From Paraplanobispora siamensis (GTDB lineage Bacteria; Actinomycetota; Actinomycetes; Streptosporangiales; Streptosporangiaceae), in assembly GCF_016863175.1 (NCBI RefSeq), contig NZ_BOOJ01000036.1, forward strand, positions 62,001 to 126,000: DNA of 64,000 bases, in the 5' to 3' direction. The position numbers and the translations under genes are program-made. Under the pieces are notes generated by a model, which was not told where the DNA came from, made no database searches, and saw only the letters and a program-made list of their open reading frames with translations. Numbering within the stretch: the stretch's first letter is position 1; the number at the start of each line of letters is the position of its first letter. Positions 35,480 through 44,107 of the stretch are shown one piece after another.

Positions 35480-36025
35480 TCACTCGGTGAGATAGCGCTG
35501 GAGGGTCGGGCCCAGCCAGTGCACGATCTCCTCGCGGGACAGGGCGACGACGGGCGGCAGGCGGAGCACGTAGCGGCACAGGGCCATGCCCAGCACCTGG
35601 GAGGCGGCGAGACCGGCCCGTGCGGGGGCCTGGGCGGGGTCGCCGCAGAGCGCGGCGGCCGCCGGGCCGAGCTGGGCGGCGAAGATCCCGCGCATGCGCC
35701 CGGCGACGGCCTCGTTGGTGACACCGGTGCGCAGCAGGATCATCATCCCCTCGTCCTCCTCCCACCGGTCGAGGAAGTGGGCGGCGAGCGCCGCTCCCAC
35801 GGTCTCGCGGGGCAGGGCGGTCAGGTCGGGGAGCCGCAGGTCCACCTCCGCCGCCGCGGCGAACAGCTTGTCCTTGCTGCCGAAGTAGCGCATGACCATG
35901 GACGGGTCGATCTCCGCGTCCGCGGCGATGGCGCGGATGGTCGCCTTCTCGTAGCCGTCGGCGGCGAACCGCTCGCGGGCCGCGGTCAGGATCACGGCCT
36001 TGGTGTCCTCCGAGGATCTCCTCAT
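35480..36025 (-). CDS. TetR-family repressor
   Basis: 181-aa regulator. HTH region at about 8-55 (ILTAARERFAADGYEKATIR, IAADAEIDPSMVMRYFGSKD) and a TetR_C-like ligand domain (about 75-181). It is divergent from the FAD monooxygenase, and the 107-bp gap holds palindromes that suit a TetR dimer, so it most likely represses both itself and the monooxygenase. The inner ATG at 36025 begins the conserved part; upstream codons belong to the operator region. Confidence 0.9.
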   Translation of the reverse strand: MRRSSEDTKAVILTAARERFAADGYEKATIRAIAADAEIDPSMVMRYFGSKDKLFAAAAEVDLRLPDLTALPRETVGAALAAHFLDRWEEDEGMMILLRTGVTNEAVAGRMRGIFAAQLGPAAAALCGDPAQAPARAGLAASQVLGMALCRYVLRLPPVVALSREEIVHWLGPTLQRYLTE

Positions 36026-36041
36026 GCCAACAACTGTAGGC

Positions 36042-36053
36042 CAACAGGTGTTG
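36042..36053. promoter_or_regulatory. TetR operator candidate 1
   Basis: CAACAGGTGTTG: 5-bp arms CAACA/TGTTG with a 2-bp centre, 17 bp from the tetR start codon. It shares the CAAC...GTTG arms of the stronger site at 36083. Confidence 0.7.
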
Positions 36054-36082
36054 ACATCGCCAGCCGGTAGGCGCACAGTTAA

Positions 36083-36098
36083 GCCAACGGACGTTGGC
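36083..36098. promoter_or_regulatory. TetR operator candidate 2
   Basis: GCCAACGGACGTTGGC: perfect 7-bp arms GCCAACG/CGTTGGC around GA. A third, shorter CAAC-C-GTTG element lies at 36102-36110, next to the monooxygenase ribosome site. Three CAAC/GTTG palindromes in 70 bp between divergent genes make this a strong operator region. Confidence 0.8.
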
Positions 36099-36132
36099 AA
36101 ACAACCGTTGGCATCGCTCACCGGAGGTCGAA

Positions 36133-37278
36133 ATGCTCCCCACCAGCACGGACGTTCTCGTCGTCGGCGCCGGCCCGACCGGCCTCACCGTCGCCGTCTC
36201 CCTCGCCGGCCAGGGTCACGACGTGACCGTCGTCGACAACCAGGCCGCAGGCGACAACACCTCGCGGGCCGCGGTGGTCCACGCCAGGACGCTGGAGGTC
36301 CTGGAGCCGCTGGGGGTCTCGGGCCGCCTGACCGGCCTGGGCATCCACGCCCGCCGGTTCACCATCAGGGACCGAGACCGGCTGCTCGTCCCGGTCGAGT
36401 TCGACCGGCTCCCCACCGCCTACCCCTACACCCTGATGATCTCCCAGGCCGAGACCGAGCGGATCCTGCTGGAGCGCCTGACCGAGCTGGGCGCCCGCGT
36501 CGCCAGGCCGTACACGCTTCAGAGCCTCGTCCAGGACGACGACGGGGTGACGGCGACGATGACCGACGGGAGCGCCGTGCGGGCGAGGTATCTGGTCGGT
36601 GCGGACGGCATGCACAGCACCGTCCGCGAGCAGGCGGGCATCGGTTTCACCGGCGGGCAGTACGCCGAGTCGTTCAGCCTGGCCGACGTCCGGCTCGGCG
36701 GCGGGGTGCCCGCCGACGAGGTCGTCCTGTACTTCTCACCCGCCGGACTCGTCGTGGTCGCTCCCCTGCCCGGAGGGAGCCACCGGATCGTGGCGACCGT
36801 GGACGAGGCGCCCGCCGTACCCGATGCGGCCTTCGTCCAGGCTCTCCTGGACGCCAGGGGGCCGCAGCGGGACCCCGTGGTGGTGCACGAGGTCATCTGG
36901 GGATCGCGGTTCCGGGTCCACCACCGGGTGGCCGACGCCTACCGGGCCGGGCGGGTGGTCCTGGCCGGGGACGCCGCCCACGTCCACAGCCCCGCGGGCG
37001 GCCAGGGGATGAACACCGGGATCCAGGACGCCACGGTGCTGGGCGAGGCGCTCAGCGCGGCGCTGAAGGGGGACGAGGCCGCCCTGGACGCCTACGGGGC
37101 CGTCCGCAGGCCGGTCGCCGAGCAGGTGGTCGCGTTCGCCGGGCGTCTCACCCGGCTGGCGACCCTGAGCAGGAGCATTCGCCCGGTCCGCAACCTCGTG
37201 CTGCGCGCTCTGGCGCACGTGGCCGGGTTCCGCCGGAATCTGGCCTGGCGGCTGTCGGGGCTGGTCTACCGCGCTTGA
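36133..37278 (+). CDS. FAD-dependent aromatic monooxygenase
   Basis: 381-aa flavoprotein hydroxylase of the p-hydroxybenzoate hydroxylase group. Motifs: Rossmann GxGxxG in VLVVGAGPTGLTVAVSLA (about 9-26), the DG fingerprint in YLVGADGMHSTVR, and the FAD GD motif in VVLAGDAAHVHSPAGGQGMN. It lacks the extra C-terminal thioredoxin-like domain of phenol hydroxylases. GGAGG lies 5-6 nt before the ATG. Control by the divergent TetR protein suggests induction by an aromatic substrate or antibiotic; the substrate cannot be read from sequence. Confidence 0.9.
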   Translation: MLPTSTDVLVVGAGPTGLTVAVSLAGQGHDVTVVDNQAAGDNTSRAAVVHARTLEVLEPLGVSGRLTGLGIHARRFTIRDRDRLLVPVEFDRLPTAYPYTLMISQAETERILLERLTELGARVARPYTLQSLVQDDDGVTATMTDGSAVRARYLVGADGMHSTVREQAGIGFTGGQYAESFSLADVRLGGGVPADEVVLYFSPAGLVVVAPLPGGSHRIVATVDEAPAVPDAAFVQALLDARGPQRDPVVVHEVIWGSRFRVHHRVADAYRAGRVVLAGDAAHVHSPAGGQGMNTGIQDATVLGEALSAALKGDEAALDAYGAVRRPVAEQVVAFAGRLTRLATLSRSIRPVRNLVLRALAHVAGFRRNLAWRLSGLVYRA

Positions 37279-37402
37279 GCCCGTGTTCACGGAGCTCTGA
37301 CGGATTTGCTCCAGAGAGTTCTATTACGGTTCATCTATGAAGATTTGCCGTACCTGCCCGGAAACGGCCCTTCAAGGCAGTTGTCCGGGCAGGACCGAAA
37401 AA

Positions 37403-37444
37403 CACAGAGGCGAGGTTCGCGGTAAGCGAAACCTCGCCTCTGTG
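37403..37444 (-). terminator. Intrinsic terminator of cspA
   Basis: Perfect 15-bp stem CACAGAGGCGAGGTT/AACCTCGCCTCTGTG, extended by CGC/GCG inside, followed on the minus strand by TTTTT. It lies 18 bp beyond the cspA stop. The 120 bp between it and the monooxygenase hold nothing else I can name. Confidence 0.92.
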
Positions 37445-37461
37445 GTTATCAGGTCTGGGGA

Positions 37462-37665
37462 TCAGACGGCGCGGACCTGCGAGGCCTGCGGGCCCTTCTG
37501 ACCCTGCGTGATCTCGAATTCGACCCGCTGGCCGTCCTCGAGGCTACGGTAGCCGTTGCCGACGATCTCGGAGAAGTGCACGAACACGTCCGGCGCACCG
37601 CCGTCCGGTGCGATGAAGCCGAAGCCCTTTTCAGCGTTGAACCACTTGACGGTTCCCTGAGCCAT
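37462..37665 (-). CDS. cspA: Cold-shock protein (CspA type)
   Basis: 67-aa single-stranded nucleic-acid-binding OB fold. RNP1 is KGFGFI and RNP2 is VFVHF; the start [18 protein letters not shown] is standard. The strong ribosome site (GGGAGAG region upstream of the ATG) and a long leader in the 240-bp gap up to 37908 fit high expression and leader-based thermoregulation typical of csp genes. Confidence 0.96.
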   Translation of the reverse strand: MAQGTVKWFNAEKGFGFIAPDGGAPDVFVHFSEIVGNGYRSLEDGQRVEFEITQGQKGPQASQVRAV

Positions 37666-37908
37666 TAAAGCTCTCCCTCAGGATTTGAAGCTATGGGATT
37701 CACACCTCGTGAACCCCCGTGTGTCGTACAGCGGGGCCCCGGGTGGCTCAGATCTCAGCTCTGGTCATGCACTACGGGATCAGCTAATACAACGCCATCA
37801 CATCTAACACTATCCCGGGGCCGTATGTTCCCGCCATCAGGAAGATTCCTCGCCGTACGGGTCCCGGCACTGGCGCCGGGAGGATCACAGTGCACACTGG
37901 GACCTGTT

Positions 37909-38754
37909 ATGGGAAGTCCCCGGCTCGTCGCCACCGACCTCGACGGCACCGCTCTGCGCTCTGACGGCACCGTCTCGCCCCGTACCGCCGCCGCGTTCGC
38001 CCGCGTCGAGAACGCCGGTGCCACGCTGGTCTTCGTCACCGGCCGCCCGCCCCGGTGGATGCACACCGTCGCGGGCGCCGTACACCACCGGGGGCTGGCC
38101 ATATGCGCCAACGGCGCCCTGGTGTACGACCTGCACACCGAGCAGATCGTGAAGTCGCGCCTCATCCAGCCGGACGTGCTGGAGGAGGTGGTGAGACGGC
38201 TGCGCGACAAGGTCCCCGAACTGTCGTTCTCCGTGGAGTACGAGGGCGGCTTCGCCCACGAGTCGGACTTCCGCCTGGGCGGCTGGGACCGCAAGGCGGT
38301 CGCCGGGCTCCGTGTCGGAACCGACACACTCACCTCACGCCCGTGCGCCAAACTTCTGGCCCTGCATCCCCGGATGGACCCCGACATCCTCCAGGCGGCC
38401 GTGTGCGGGGTGGTGGGCGATCTGGTGACGCCCACCCACTCCAGCGGCCGGGCCCTGATCGAGATGAGCGCCCACGGCGTGACGAAGGCGTCGGCGCTGG
38501 CCGAGCTCGCGGAGGCGCAGCAGATCGGCTCGGACAGCGTGGTGGCCTTCGGGGACATGCCGAACGACCTGCCGATGCTGCGATGGGCCGGTACGGCCTA
38601 CGCCGTCGCCAACGCCCATCCCGAGGTGCTGGCCGCGGTGCACCACGTGACCGCGGCCAACGACGAGGACGGGGTCGCCCGGATCCTGGAGGAGCTCTTC
38701 CAGGACACGCCGCAGGAGCCCCTCGGCGAGCCCTCGGCGCACCGGGGGACCTGA
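37909..38754 (+). CDS. HAD-superfamily (Cof-type) phosphatase
   Basis: 281-aa haloacid-dehalogenase-like hydrolase of subfamily IIB. Motif I DLDGTALRSDG (nucleophile Asp), motif II FVTGRPPRW, a C2B cap domain in the middle, motif III Lys in ALIEMSAHGVTKASAL and motif IV FGDMPNDLPML. Members dephosphorylate sugar phosphates, flavin or pyridoxal phosphate; substrate unknown. The ATG at 37909 begins the conserved core; the upstream open frame lies in the cspA leader. Confidence 0.88.
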   Translation: MGSPRLVATDLDGTALRSDGTVSPRTAAAFARVENAGATLVFVTGRPPRWMHTVAGAVHHRGLAICANGALVYDLHTEQIVKSRLIQPDVLEEVVRRLRDKVPELSFSVEYEGGFAHESDFRLGGWDRKAVAGLRVGTDTLTSRPCAKLLALHPRMDPDILQAAVCGVVGDLVTPTHSSGRALIEMSAHGVTKASALAELAEAQQIGSDSVVAFGDMPNDLPMLRWAGTAYAVANAHPEVLAAVHHVTAANDEDGVARILEELFQDTPQEPLGEPSAHRGT

Positions 38755-38806
38755 CAGGCGGGTGGCTTGCTCCGGACTCCTGCGGACCTGCAGGGTCCTG
38801 CGGGTC

Positions 38807-39316
38807 CTACAGGTAGGGGCCGGAGCTCGCCGGCGGGTGGCCCTCCTGCAGGGAGGCGCCGCCGGGCAGCGCCCTGCGCATGTTCTCCAGCTGGGCCCTG
38901 GCGGCCATCTGCTGGGCGAACAACGTGGTCTGTATCCCGTGGAACAGACCCTCCAGCCAGCCGACCAGCTGCGCGTGCGCGACCCGCAGCTCGGCGTCAC
39001 TGGGCGGGGTGCCGTTCTCCTCCTCGGTGAAGGGGAGCGACAGGCGTTCCAGCTCCTCCACCAGCTCGGGTGCCAGGCCGTCCTCGAGCTCCTTGATGGA
39101 GCTCTGGTGGATCTCCTTGAGCCGCTTGCGACTGGCCTCGTCCAGCGGAGCGGCCCGGACCTCCTCGAGGAGCTGGCGGATCATGCTGCCGATGCGCATC
39201 ACCTTGGCGGGCTGCTCGACAAGATCAGTGATCGACCGCTCGTCGCCGTCGTCCTGGGACTGGACGCCCTGGGGACCCACGACAACGATGTGCGGGGTGT
39301 TCTCCTCTGCGTTCAT
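38807..39316 (-). CDS. bpa: Bacterial proteasome activator Bpa (PafE)
   Basis: 169-aa ATP-independent proteasome regulator (DUF2587). The four-helix core is nearly textbook: ITDLVEQPAKVMRIGSMIRQ, LDEASRKRLKEIHQSSIKEL, AQLVGWLEGLFHGIQTTLFA. The C-terminus ends GPYL, matching the GQYL tail by which Bpa docks on the 20S alpha ring and opens the gate. This shows the organism has a 20S proteasome, encoded elsewhere. Bpa feeds unfolded proteins such as HspR to the proteasome in mycobacteria. Confidence 0.95.
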   Translation of the reverse strand: MNAEENTPHIVVVGPQGVQSQDDGDERSITDLVEQPAKVMRIGSMIRQLLEEVRAAPLDEASRKRLKEIHQSSIKELEDGLAPELVEELERLSLPFTEEENGTPPSDAELRVAHAQLVGWLEGLFHGIQTTLFAQQMAARAQLENMRRALPGGASLQEGHPPASSGPYL

Positions 39317-39385
39317 GACCTCAACCTACTAACTGCCGTACCGCCGCGAGACGGTACGGGGGCCGACACGTTTCCCCGTCCCCGC

Positions 39386-40348
39386 TCACGGGGTGTTCGT
39401 CAGGATGACCTTCCCGACGTGCTCTCCGGACTCCATGATCTCGTGCGCCCGGGCGGCCTCGCTCATCGGCACCCGCGCGTGCACCACCGGGCGGATCACC
39501 CCGGCGTCGGCCAGGGGCCAGACGTTCTCCACGACGCCGCGCACGATGACGCCCTTCTCGTCGACCGGCCGCGCGCGCAGCGTGGTCCCGTGCACCGAGG
39601 CGCGCTTGACGAGCAGGGCGCCCAGATCGAGCTCGCCCTTGGACCCGCCCTGCATCCCGATCACCACGATCCGCCCGCCGGTCTTGAGCGCCCTGACGTT
39701 CTGCTGCAGGTATCGCCCGCCGATGATGTCGAGGATCACGTCGGCCTGGACCTTCTCCGCGAAGTCCTCCCGGCGGTAGTCGACGCCCTCGTCCGCACCC
39801 AGCTCCAGACACCTGGCGATCTTCTCGGGTGAGCCCGCGGTGACCGCGACGCGCGAGCCGAAGGCCTTGGCCAGCTGGATGGCGAAGGTGCCGATCCCGC
39901 TGGCGCCGCCGTGCACGAGCAGGGTCTCGCCCTTCCTGAGCCGCGCGGTCATGAACACGTTGGACCAGACCGTGCACGCGACCTCGGGCAGCCCGGCCGC
40001 GTCGACCAGGTCCACCCGCTCGGGGACGCGCATGACCTGCTGCCAGGGGACGGCCACCCGCTCGGCGTATCCGCCGCCGGCCAGGAGAGCGCACACCCGG
40101 TCGCCCGGAGTGAAACCGATCACATCCGGGCCCACCTCGCTGACGACCCCCGAGCACTCCAGCCCCGGGTACGGCGGGGTTCCGGGGGGCGGGTCGTAGA
40201 AACCCTGCCGTTGCAACAGGTCCGCCCGGTTGACCGCCGAGGCGGCGACGTCGATGATGATTTCGCCCCGTTCGGGACGAGGGTCGGGGACCTCCCGCCA
40301 GGAGAGGACCTCGGGCCCGCCGGGCCTGTCGATCACGATGGCGTGCAT
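39386..40348 (-). CDS. NAD(P)H:quinone oxidoreductase, zinc-independent MDR family
   Basis: 320-aa medium-chain reductase of the quinone reductase/PIG3 type. N-terminal GroES-like fold (NRADLLQRQGFYDPPPGTPP, GLECSGVV) and a Rossmann domain with LVHGGASGIGTFAIQLAKAF; the zinc-ligand Cys/His of alcohol dehydrogenases are absent. It likely reduces quinones or enones with NADPH. Start is the ATG at 40348; a GTG three codons earlier is possible. Confidence 0.9.
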   Translation of the reverse strand: MHAIVIDRPGGPEVLSWREVPDPRPERGEIIIDVAASAVNRADLLQRQGFYDPPPGTPPYPGLECSGVVSEVGPDVIGFTPGDRVCALLAGGGYAERVAVPWQQVMRVPERVDLVDAAGLPEVACTVWSNVFMTARLRKGETLLVHGGASGIGTFAIQLAKAFGSRVAVTAGSPEKIARCLELGADEGVDYRREDFAEKVQADVILDIIGGRYLQQNVRALKTGGRIVVIGMQGGSKGELDLGALLVKRASVHGTTLRARPVDEKGVIVRGVVENVWPLADAGVIRPVVHARVPMSEAARAHEIMESGEHVGKVILTNTP

Positions 40349-40462
40349 GCGGCTCACGCTATCGGGGAACCCAACTCGGTGGTTGCCCGCATTGAAGAGA
40401 ACACGTGGCGTTAATCTTCAATGTGTTTGCTGCCCCTTTAGCCCATCCCGAGGGGGAACACG

Positions 40463-42781
40463 GTGGCACGACACGATCGTGAGGAATCTCTCGAGGAACA
40501 GCTCGCCTGGCTTGACGCCATCAAGGAGCAGGAGGAGGCACCGATCGCGGTGACCGCCAAGGTCGCCACGACCTCTGACGACGCCGTCGTCTCTCCATAT
40601 CCGCAGGACCCGTGGAGCCTGGTGCCCACGGAGCCGGACCCTGCCTCCTCGCCGCTGTTCCGCACGGCCGCCGACCCGGACCGCGGTTCCACGAGCCCGT
40701 CCGTGACCGTCGCCGACCCGCCGTCGGAGCGTCAGGCCGAGGAGGCCGACGCGGCCGAGTGGCTGGAGGCCGCCGAGGCGGCGGGCTCGTTCACCCTCCC
40801 CTCAGCCCCCTCCGCGCCCGCTCCGGCCGACAACGACGCCTTCCTGGCGCCGCTCAAGCCGCTGCCCCGCCAGGAGGACGTCGGCTACGGTCCCGCGGAC
40901 GGCGGCGACTTCGCCGGATCGGAGAGGTCCGAGAGAGAGTCCTCCCGGGGCCTGTTCGAGGAGCCCCGCCGCACCGCGCCCGAGCAGCCGGAGTCCTTCA
41001 CGCTCCCGTCCGTCAGGCCGCCGGTTCCCGGCGCGGAGCCGTTCGCCGCGAACGGCGAGCAGGAGACCGGGCGCTGGAGCACCGGGCCGGACACCGGGGG
41101 ATTCGGCGGCGCGGCCGAGCCGGAGACCGAGCGTCCCGCCGGCCACGCCGAGCAGGAGGCCGACCGATTCGTTTCCGGTGGCGCCGAGCAGGACGCGGAG
41201 CCGTCCGGGAGCCCTGAGCACTTCGGCGACGCTGAGCGCGAGACCGGGCACTTCGGCGGTGGCGAGCGTTTCGGCGGCGCCGAGCGCTTTGGCGGCGCCG
41301 AGCCCTTCGGCGGCGCCGAGCCCTTCGGCGGTGCCGAGCGCTTTGGCGGTGCCGAGTCCTTCGGTGGCGCGTCCGAGGGTGAGCAGGCCGCCGACCGCTT
41401 CGACCGGGGCGACACCGACCCCGGATACGACCGCTCCGCGCGCGGCACCACCGAGTCCGTGCACGACCGGTTCGCGCCCGGAGGCTCCTGGCCGGAGCCT
41501 CCCGCCGCCTTCGGTCCCGAACGGCCCGCGCCGGCCGCCGAGGGCCCCGCTCCGAGCATGTTCGACCCCGACCCCTCCGACACCAAGGCCTTCCCCCGCG
41601 ACCGGGGCGCGGTCTTCGGGCCCGAGAGGAGCGAGACGTTCGCGTCCGGCGGGGATGCGGCCTTCGCCCGCGAGCAGGAGGCGAAGGCCTCCGCTGAGGC
41701 GAAGGCCTCCGCTCCCGGCCGTTCCGGGCCCGAACGGGACACGGCCGAGAGCGTGCGCGAGCCGTACCAGCCGCGCCGTCGCCAGACCCCCCAGCCGCAC
41801 GCCTTCGCCTCCCCGGCGCGGCAGACGAACCTCGGCGGGGCCCCCCGGCCGTCGGCCGACAGCCTCGACCCCGAGTCGCTGCTCAGAGGCCGCCGCAACG
41901 GGCCCTCCGGCGGCTGGCGCAAGCTCGTCTACAAGGCCTCGGCCGGCCTGATCAAGCCGGGCGAGTCCCCCGAGGTGCGCCGCCGCAGGGAGCTCGTCGG
42001 CCGCGCCCGCACCCCCGTGGCGACCGGCCACCACCGCGTGGCCGTACTGAGCCTGAAGGGCGGTGTCGGCAAGACCACCACCACGGTCGGCCTGGGCGCC
42101 ACCCTGGCCCAGGTCCGCGGTGACCGGGTGATCGCGGTCGACGCCAACCCCGACCGCGGCACGCTGTCCGACAAGGTCGAGCTGGAGACCGCCGCCACCG
42201 TCCGCGACCTGCTCAACGAGCGCGGCCAGATCAAGCGCTACGTCGACATCCGGGCCTTCACCTCGCAGGCCCCGTCCCGCCTGGAGATCCTCGCCTCCGA
42301 CCGCGACCCGTCGGTGTCCGAGGCCTTCAGCGCGTCCGACTACCAGTCGGTGGCCCAGGTCCTGGAGAACTTCTACTCGATCTGCATCACCGACTGCGGC
42401 ACCGGCCTGCTCCACTCGGCCATGTCCGGCGTCCTCGGCCTGGCCGACCAGCTCGTCCTGGTCAGCTCCCCGTCCGTGGACGGCGCCAGGGCCGCCTCGG
42501 CGACCCTGGACTGGCTGGAGGCCCACCACTACGAGCATCTCGTCCGCGCCGCCACGGTGGTGCTGTGCAGCGTCCGCCCCCGGTCGAAGTCCACCGTCGA
42601 CCTCGACCGCCTGGAAGCCCACTTCGCCGCCCGCTGCCGCGCGGTCATCCGCGTCCCCTACGACCCCCACCTCGAAGAGGGCGCCGAGATCGACCTCGAG
42701 AGACTGCAGCCCGCCACCCGCGAGTCCTACCTCCAATTGGCCGCCTCCGTGGGCGACGGCTTCGCCCCGCCCCAGAACTGA
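40463..42781 (+). CDS. ParA/MinD-family ATPase with long disordered N-terminus
   Basis: 772-aa protein. Residues 1-500 are low-complexity, acidic, Pro/Glu/Ala/Phe-rich and include six hexapeptide repeats of the form ERFGGA/EPFGGA. Residues about 525-770 are a deviant-Walker-A ATPase: VLSLKGGVGKTTTTVGLGA, then VDANPDRGTLSDKVEL and ITDCGTGLLHSAMSG as the Walker B region. Such long-tailed MinD-like proteins occur with ESX/type VII secretion and with chromosome or polar-complex organisation in actinomycetes; no esx genes lie next to it. The GTG has GAGGGGGAA upstream. Confidence 0.85.
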   Translation: MARHDREESLEEQLAWLDAIKEQEEAPIAVTAKVATTSDDAVVSPYPQDPWSLVPTEPDPASSPLFRTAADPDRGSTSPSVTVADPPSERQAEEADAAEWLEAAEAAGSFTLPSAPSAPAPADNDAFLAPLKPLPRQEDVGYGPADGGDFAGSERSERESSRGLFEEPRRTAPEQPESFTLPSVRPPVPGAEPFAANGEQETGRWSTGPDTGGFGGAAEPETERPAGHAEQEADRFVSGGAEQDAEPSGSPEHFGDAERETGHFGGGERFGGAERFGGAEPFGGAEPFGGAERFGGAESFGGASEGEQAADRFDRGDTDPGYDRSARGTTESVHDRFAPGGSWPEPPAAFGPERPAPAAEGPAPSMFDPDPSDTKAFPRDRGAVFGPERSETFASGGDAAFAREQEAKASAEAKASAPGRSGPERDTAESVREPYQPRRRQTPQPHAFASPARQTNLGGAPRPSADSLDPESLLRGRRNGPSGGWRKLVYKASAGLIKPGESPEVRRRRELVGRARTPVATGHHRVAVLSLKGGVGKTTTTVGLGATLAQVRGDRVIAVDANPDRGTLSDKVELETAATVRDLLNERGQIKRYVDIRAFTSQAPSRLEILASDRDPSVSEAFSASDYQSVAQVLENFYSICITDCGTGLLHSAMSGVLGLADQLVLVSSPSVDGARAASATLDWLEAHHYEHLVRAATVVLCSVRPRSKSTVDLDRLEAHFAARCRAVIRVPYDPHLEEGAEIDLERLQPATRESYLQLAASVGDGFAPPQN
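41264..41371 (+). repeat. Six 18-bp tandem repeats inside the ATPase gene
   Basis: Units such as GAGCGTTTCGGCGGCGCC encode ERFGGA, EPFGGA or ESFGGA. The frame is kept because the unit is 18 bp. Synonymous changes between units (TTC/TTT, GGC/GGT) show it is not brand new. Confidence 0.9.
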
Positions 42782-42788
42782 CCCCGGA

Positions 42789-42820
42789 CCGGGTGGCGTG
42801 ATCGCCAGGGCGCCACCCGG
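42789..42820 (+). terminator. Hairpin after the ParA-like gene
   Basis: CCGGGTGGCG pairs with CGCCACCCGG (10 bp, perfect) around a 12-nt loop, 7 nt after the stop codon. No T tract. A second perfect palindrome, CGCGTCCC-CC-GGGACGCG (42853-42870), lies just 6 bp before tRNA-Ser. Confidence 0.72.
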
Positions 42821-42876
42821 CCCGCCCGATGAAGCGCTAAGGTTCAATCTGACGCGTCCCCCGGGACGCGCCACCG

Positions 42877-42965
42877 GGAGAGCTCGCCTAGTGGACGATG
42901 GCGGCGGTCTTGAAAACCGCTAGGGCCGGCGACGGTCCTCGTGGGTTCGAATCCCACGCTCTCCG
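42877..42965 (+). tRNA. tRNA-Ser (anticodon UGA)
   Basis: 89-nt class II tRNA. Acceptor stem GGAGAGC/GCTCTCC with discriminator G; anticodon stem GCGGT/ACCGC around CTTGAAA gives TGA; long variable arm; T arm GTGGG-TTCGAAT-CCCAC. No CCA encoded. Confidence 0.95.
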
Positions 42966-42977
42966 CCCATCCTGAGA

Positions 42978-43018
42978 AACGGCGCCTGACCAGGGGGTTC
43001 CCCGGACCAGGCGCCGTT
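42978..43018 (+). terminator. Terminator after tRNA-Ser
   Basis: AACGGCGCCTG pairs perfectly with CAGGCGCCGTT (11 bp), 12 nt after the tRNA. The right arm ends in TT. Confidence 0.72.
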
Positions 43019-43099
43019 GACCGTTTCCGGGGGTGCGCAGCCGTACGCCGTCGGCCTGGCTGTCGGACACAGGCTCGGTACGGCAGGCCCCGGAGGGAG

Positions 43100-43975
43100 T
43101 CACTCGCGTCCGATCTTGTCCAGCTCGGCGAGGTCTTCGTCGGACAGTGAGAGCCGGGCGCCGGTGATGTTCTCGCGCAGGTGCGCGAGCGAGGAGGTTC
43201 CAGGGATCAGCAGGATGTTCGGTGACCTGTGCAGCAACCAGGCCAGGGCAACCGACATGGGGGTGGACTCCAGCCGGGCGGCGATCGAGGAGAGCGCGGA
43301 GGACTGGAGAGGGCTGAACCCGCCGAGCGGGAAGAACGGCACGTAGGCGATGTGTTCGGCGGCGAGCCGGTCGATCAGCTCGTCGTCGTGGCGGTGGGCG
43401 AGGTTGTACATGTTCTGCACGCTCACGATCGGCGCGATGCTCTGAGCTTCGGCGACCTGTTCGGCGGTGGCGTTGCTCACACCGAGGTGACGGATGACGC
43501 CCTGCCTCTGGAGTTCGACGAGCGTCTCGAACGCTTCGGCGATCGAGCCCGTCTGAGGCCCCTCGGCGTTGCCGAGCCGGAGGTTCACCAGGTCCAGCGC
43601 CTCGAGTCCGAGGGACTCGAGGTTCTCCTCGACCTGGCGACGCAACTGGTCCGGCTGCCGCGCCGTCGGCCACCCGCCCCGCTCATCCCGCCGCGCGCCG
43701 ACCTTCGTCACGATGTGCAGCGACTCCGGGTAAGGATGCAGCGCTTCGCGGATCAGTCGGTTGGTGATGCGCGGGCCGTAGGCGTCGCTGGTGTCGATGT
43801 GGGTGATCCCGAGGTCGACGGCCTCGCGCAGGACGGCGATCGCGCCGTCCCGGTCGGCGGGCGGCCCCATGACCCACGGGCCCGCGAGTTGCATCGCACC
43901 ATAGCCGAAGCGGGTGACGGTCAGATCACCCAGAGCCCAGATGCCACCGGGAAGCGAAAGGGAGAGTGTGCTCAT
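43100..43975 (-). CDS. Aldo/keto reductase
   Basis: 291-aa NADPH-dependent reductase with a TIM-barrel fold. Catalytic tetrad can be traced: Asp/Tyr in GITHIDTSDAYGPR, Lys in LHIVTKVGA; the His position is less clear, in a LVNLRLGNAEG context where His is replaced. Cofactor-binding end ILLIPGTSSLAHLRENI. It is divergent from an HxlR-type regulator, a common pairing for reactive-carbonyl or quinone detoxification. Confidence 0.9.
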   Translation of the reverse strand: MSTLSLSLPGGIWALGDLTVTRFGYGAMQLAGPWVMGPPADRDGAIAVLREAVDLGITHIDTSDAYGPRITNRLIREALHPYPESLHIVTKVGARRDERGGWPTARQPDQLRRQVEENLESLGLEALDLVNLRLGNAEGPQTGSIAEAFETLVELQRQGVIRHLGVSNATAEQVAEAQSIAPIVSVQNMYNLAHRHDDELIDRLAAEHIAYVPFFPLGGFSPLQSSALSSIAARLESTPMSVALAWLLHRSPNILLIPGTSSLAHLRENITGARLSLSDEDLAELDKIGRE

Positions 43976-44061
43976 GCCTCTTGTCTTTCATGTCGATCTC
44001 AGCACTGGTGCCTCACGGCGCCTAACTTCATAATTGTTGTGCAACTCTCCAATGGGAAGTG

Positions 44062-44077
44062 GGCACTTCAGAGTGCC
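44062..44077. promoter_or_regulatory. Putative HxlR operator
   Basis: GGCACTTCAGAGTGCC: perfect 6-bp arms around TCAG, in the 132-bp gap between the AKR gene and the HxlR gene, 30 bp before the latter's start. Confidence 0.6.
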
Positions 44078-44107
44078 TTGGTAACCCGCAGGTGACAGGA
44101 GTGGACG

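Noticed and set aside
40802-42874. A 690-residue minus-strand open frame across the ParA-like gene
   Set aside because: It has no ribosome site and shadow-type composition, and it is antisense to a gene with intact ATPase motifs.
42940-42965. tRNA-Ser 3' end as a proven phage or island attachment site
   Set aside because: I could not find a second copy of the tRNA 3' end, an integrase or a transposase anywhere in the window.
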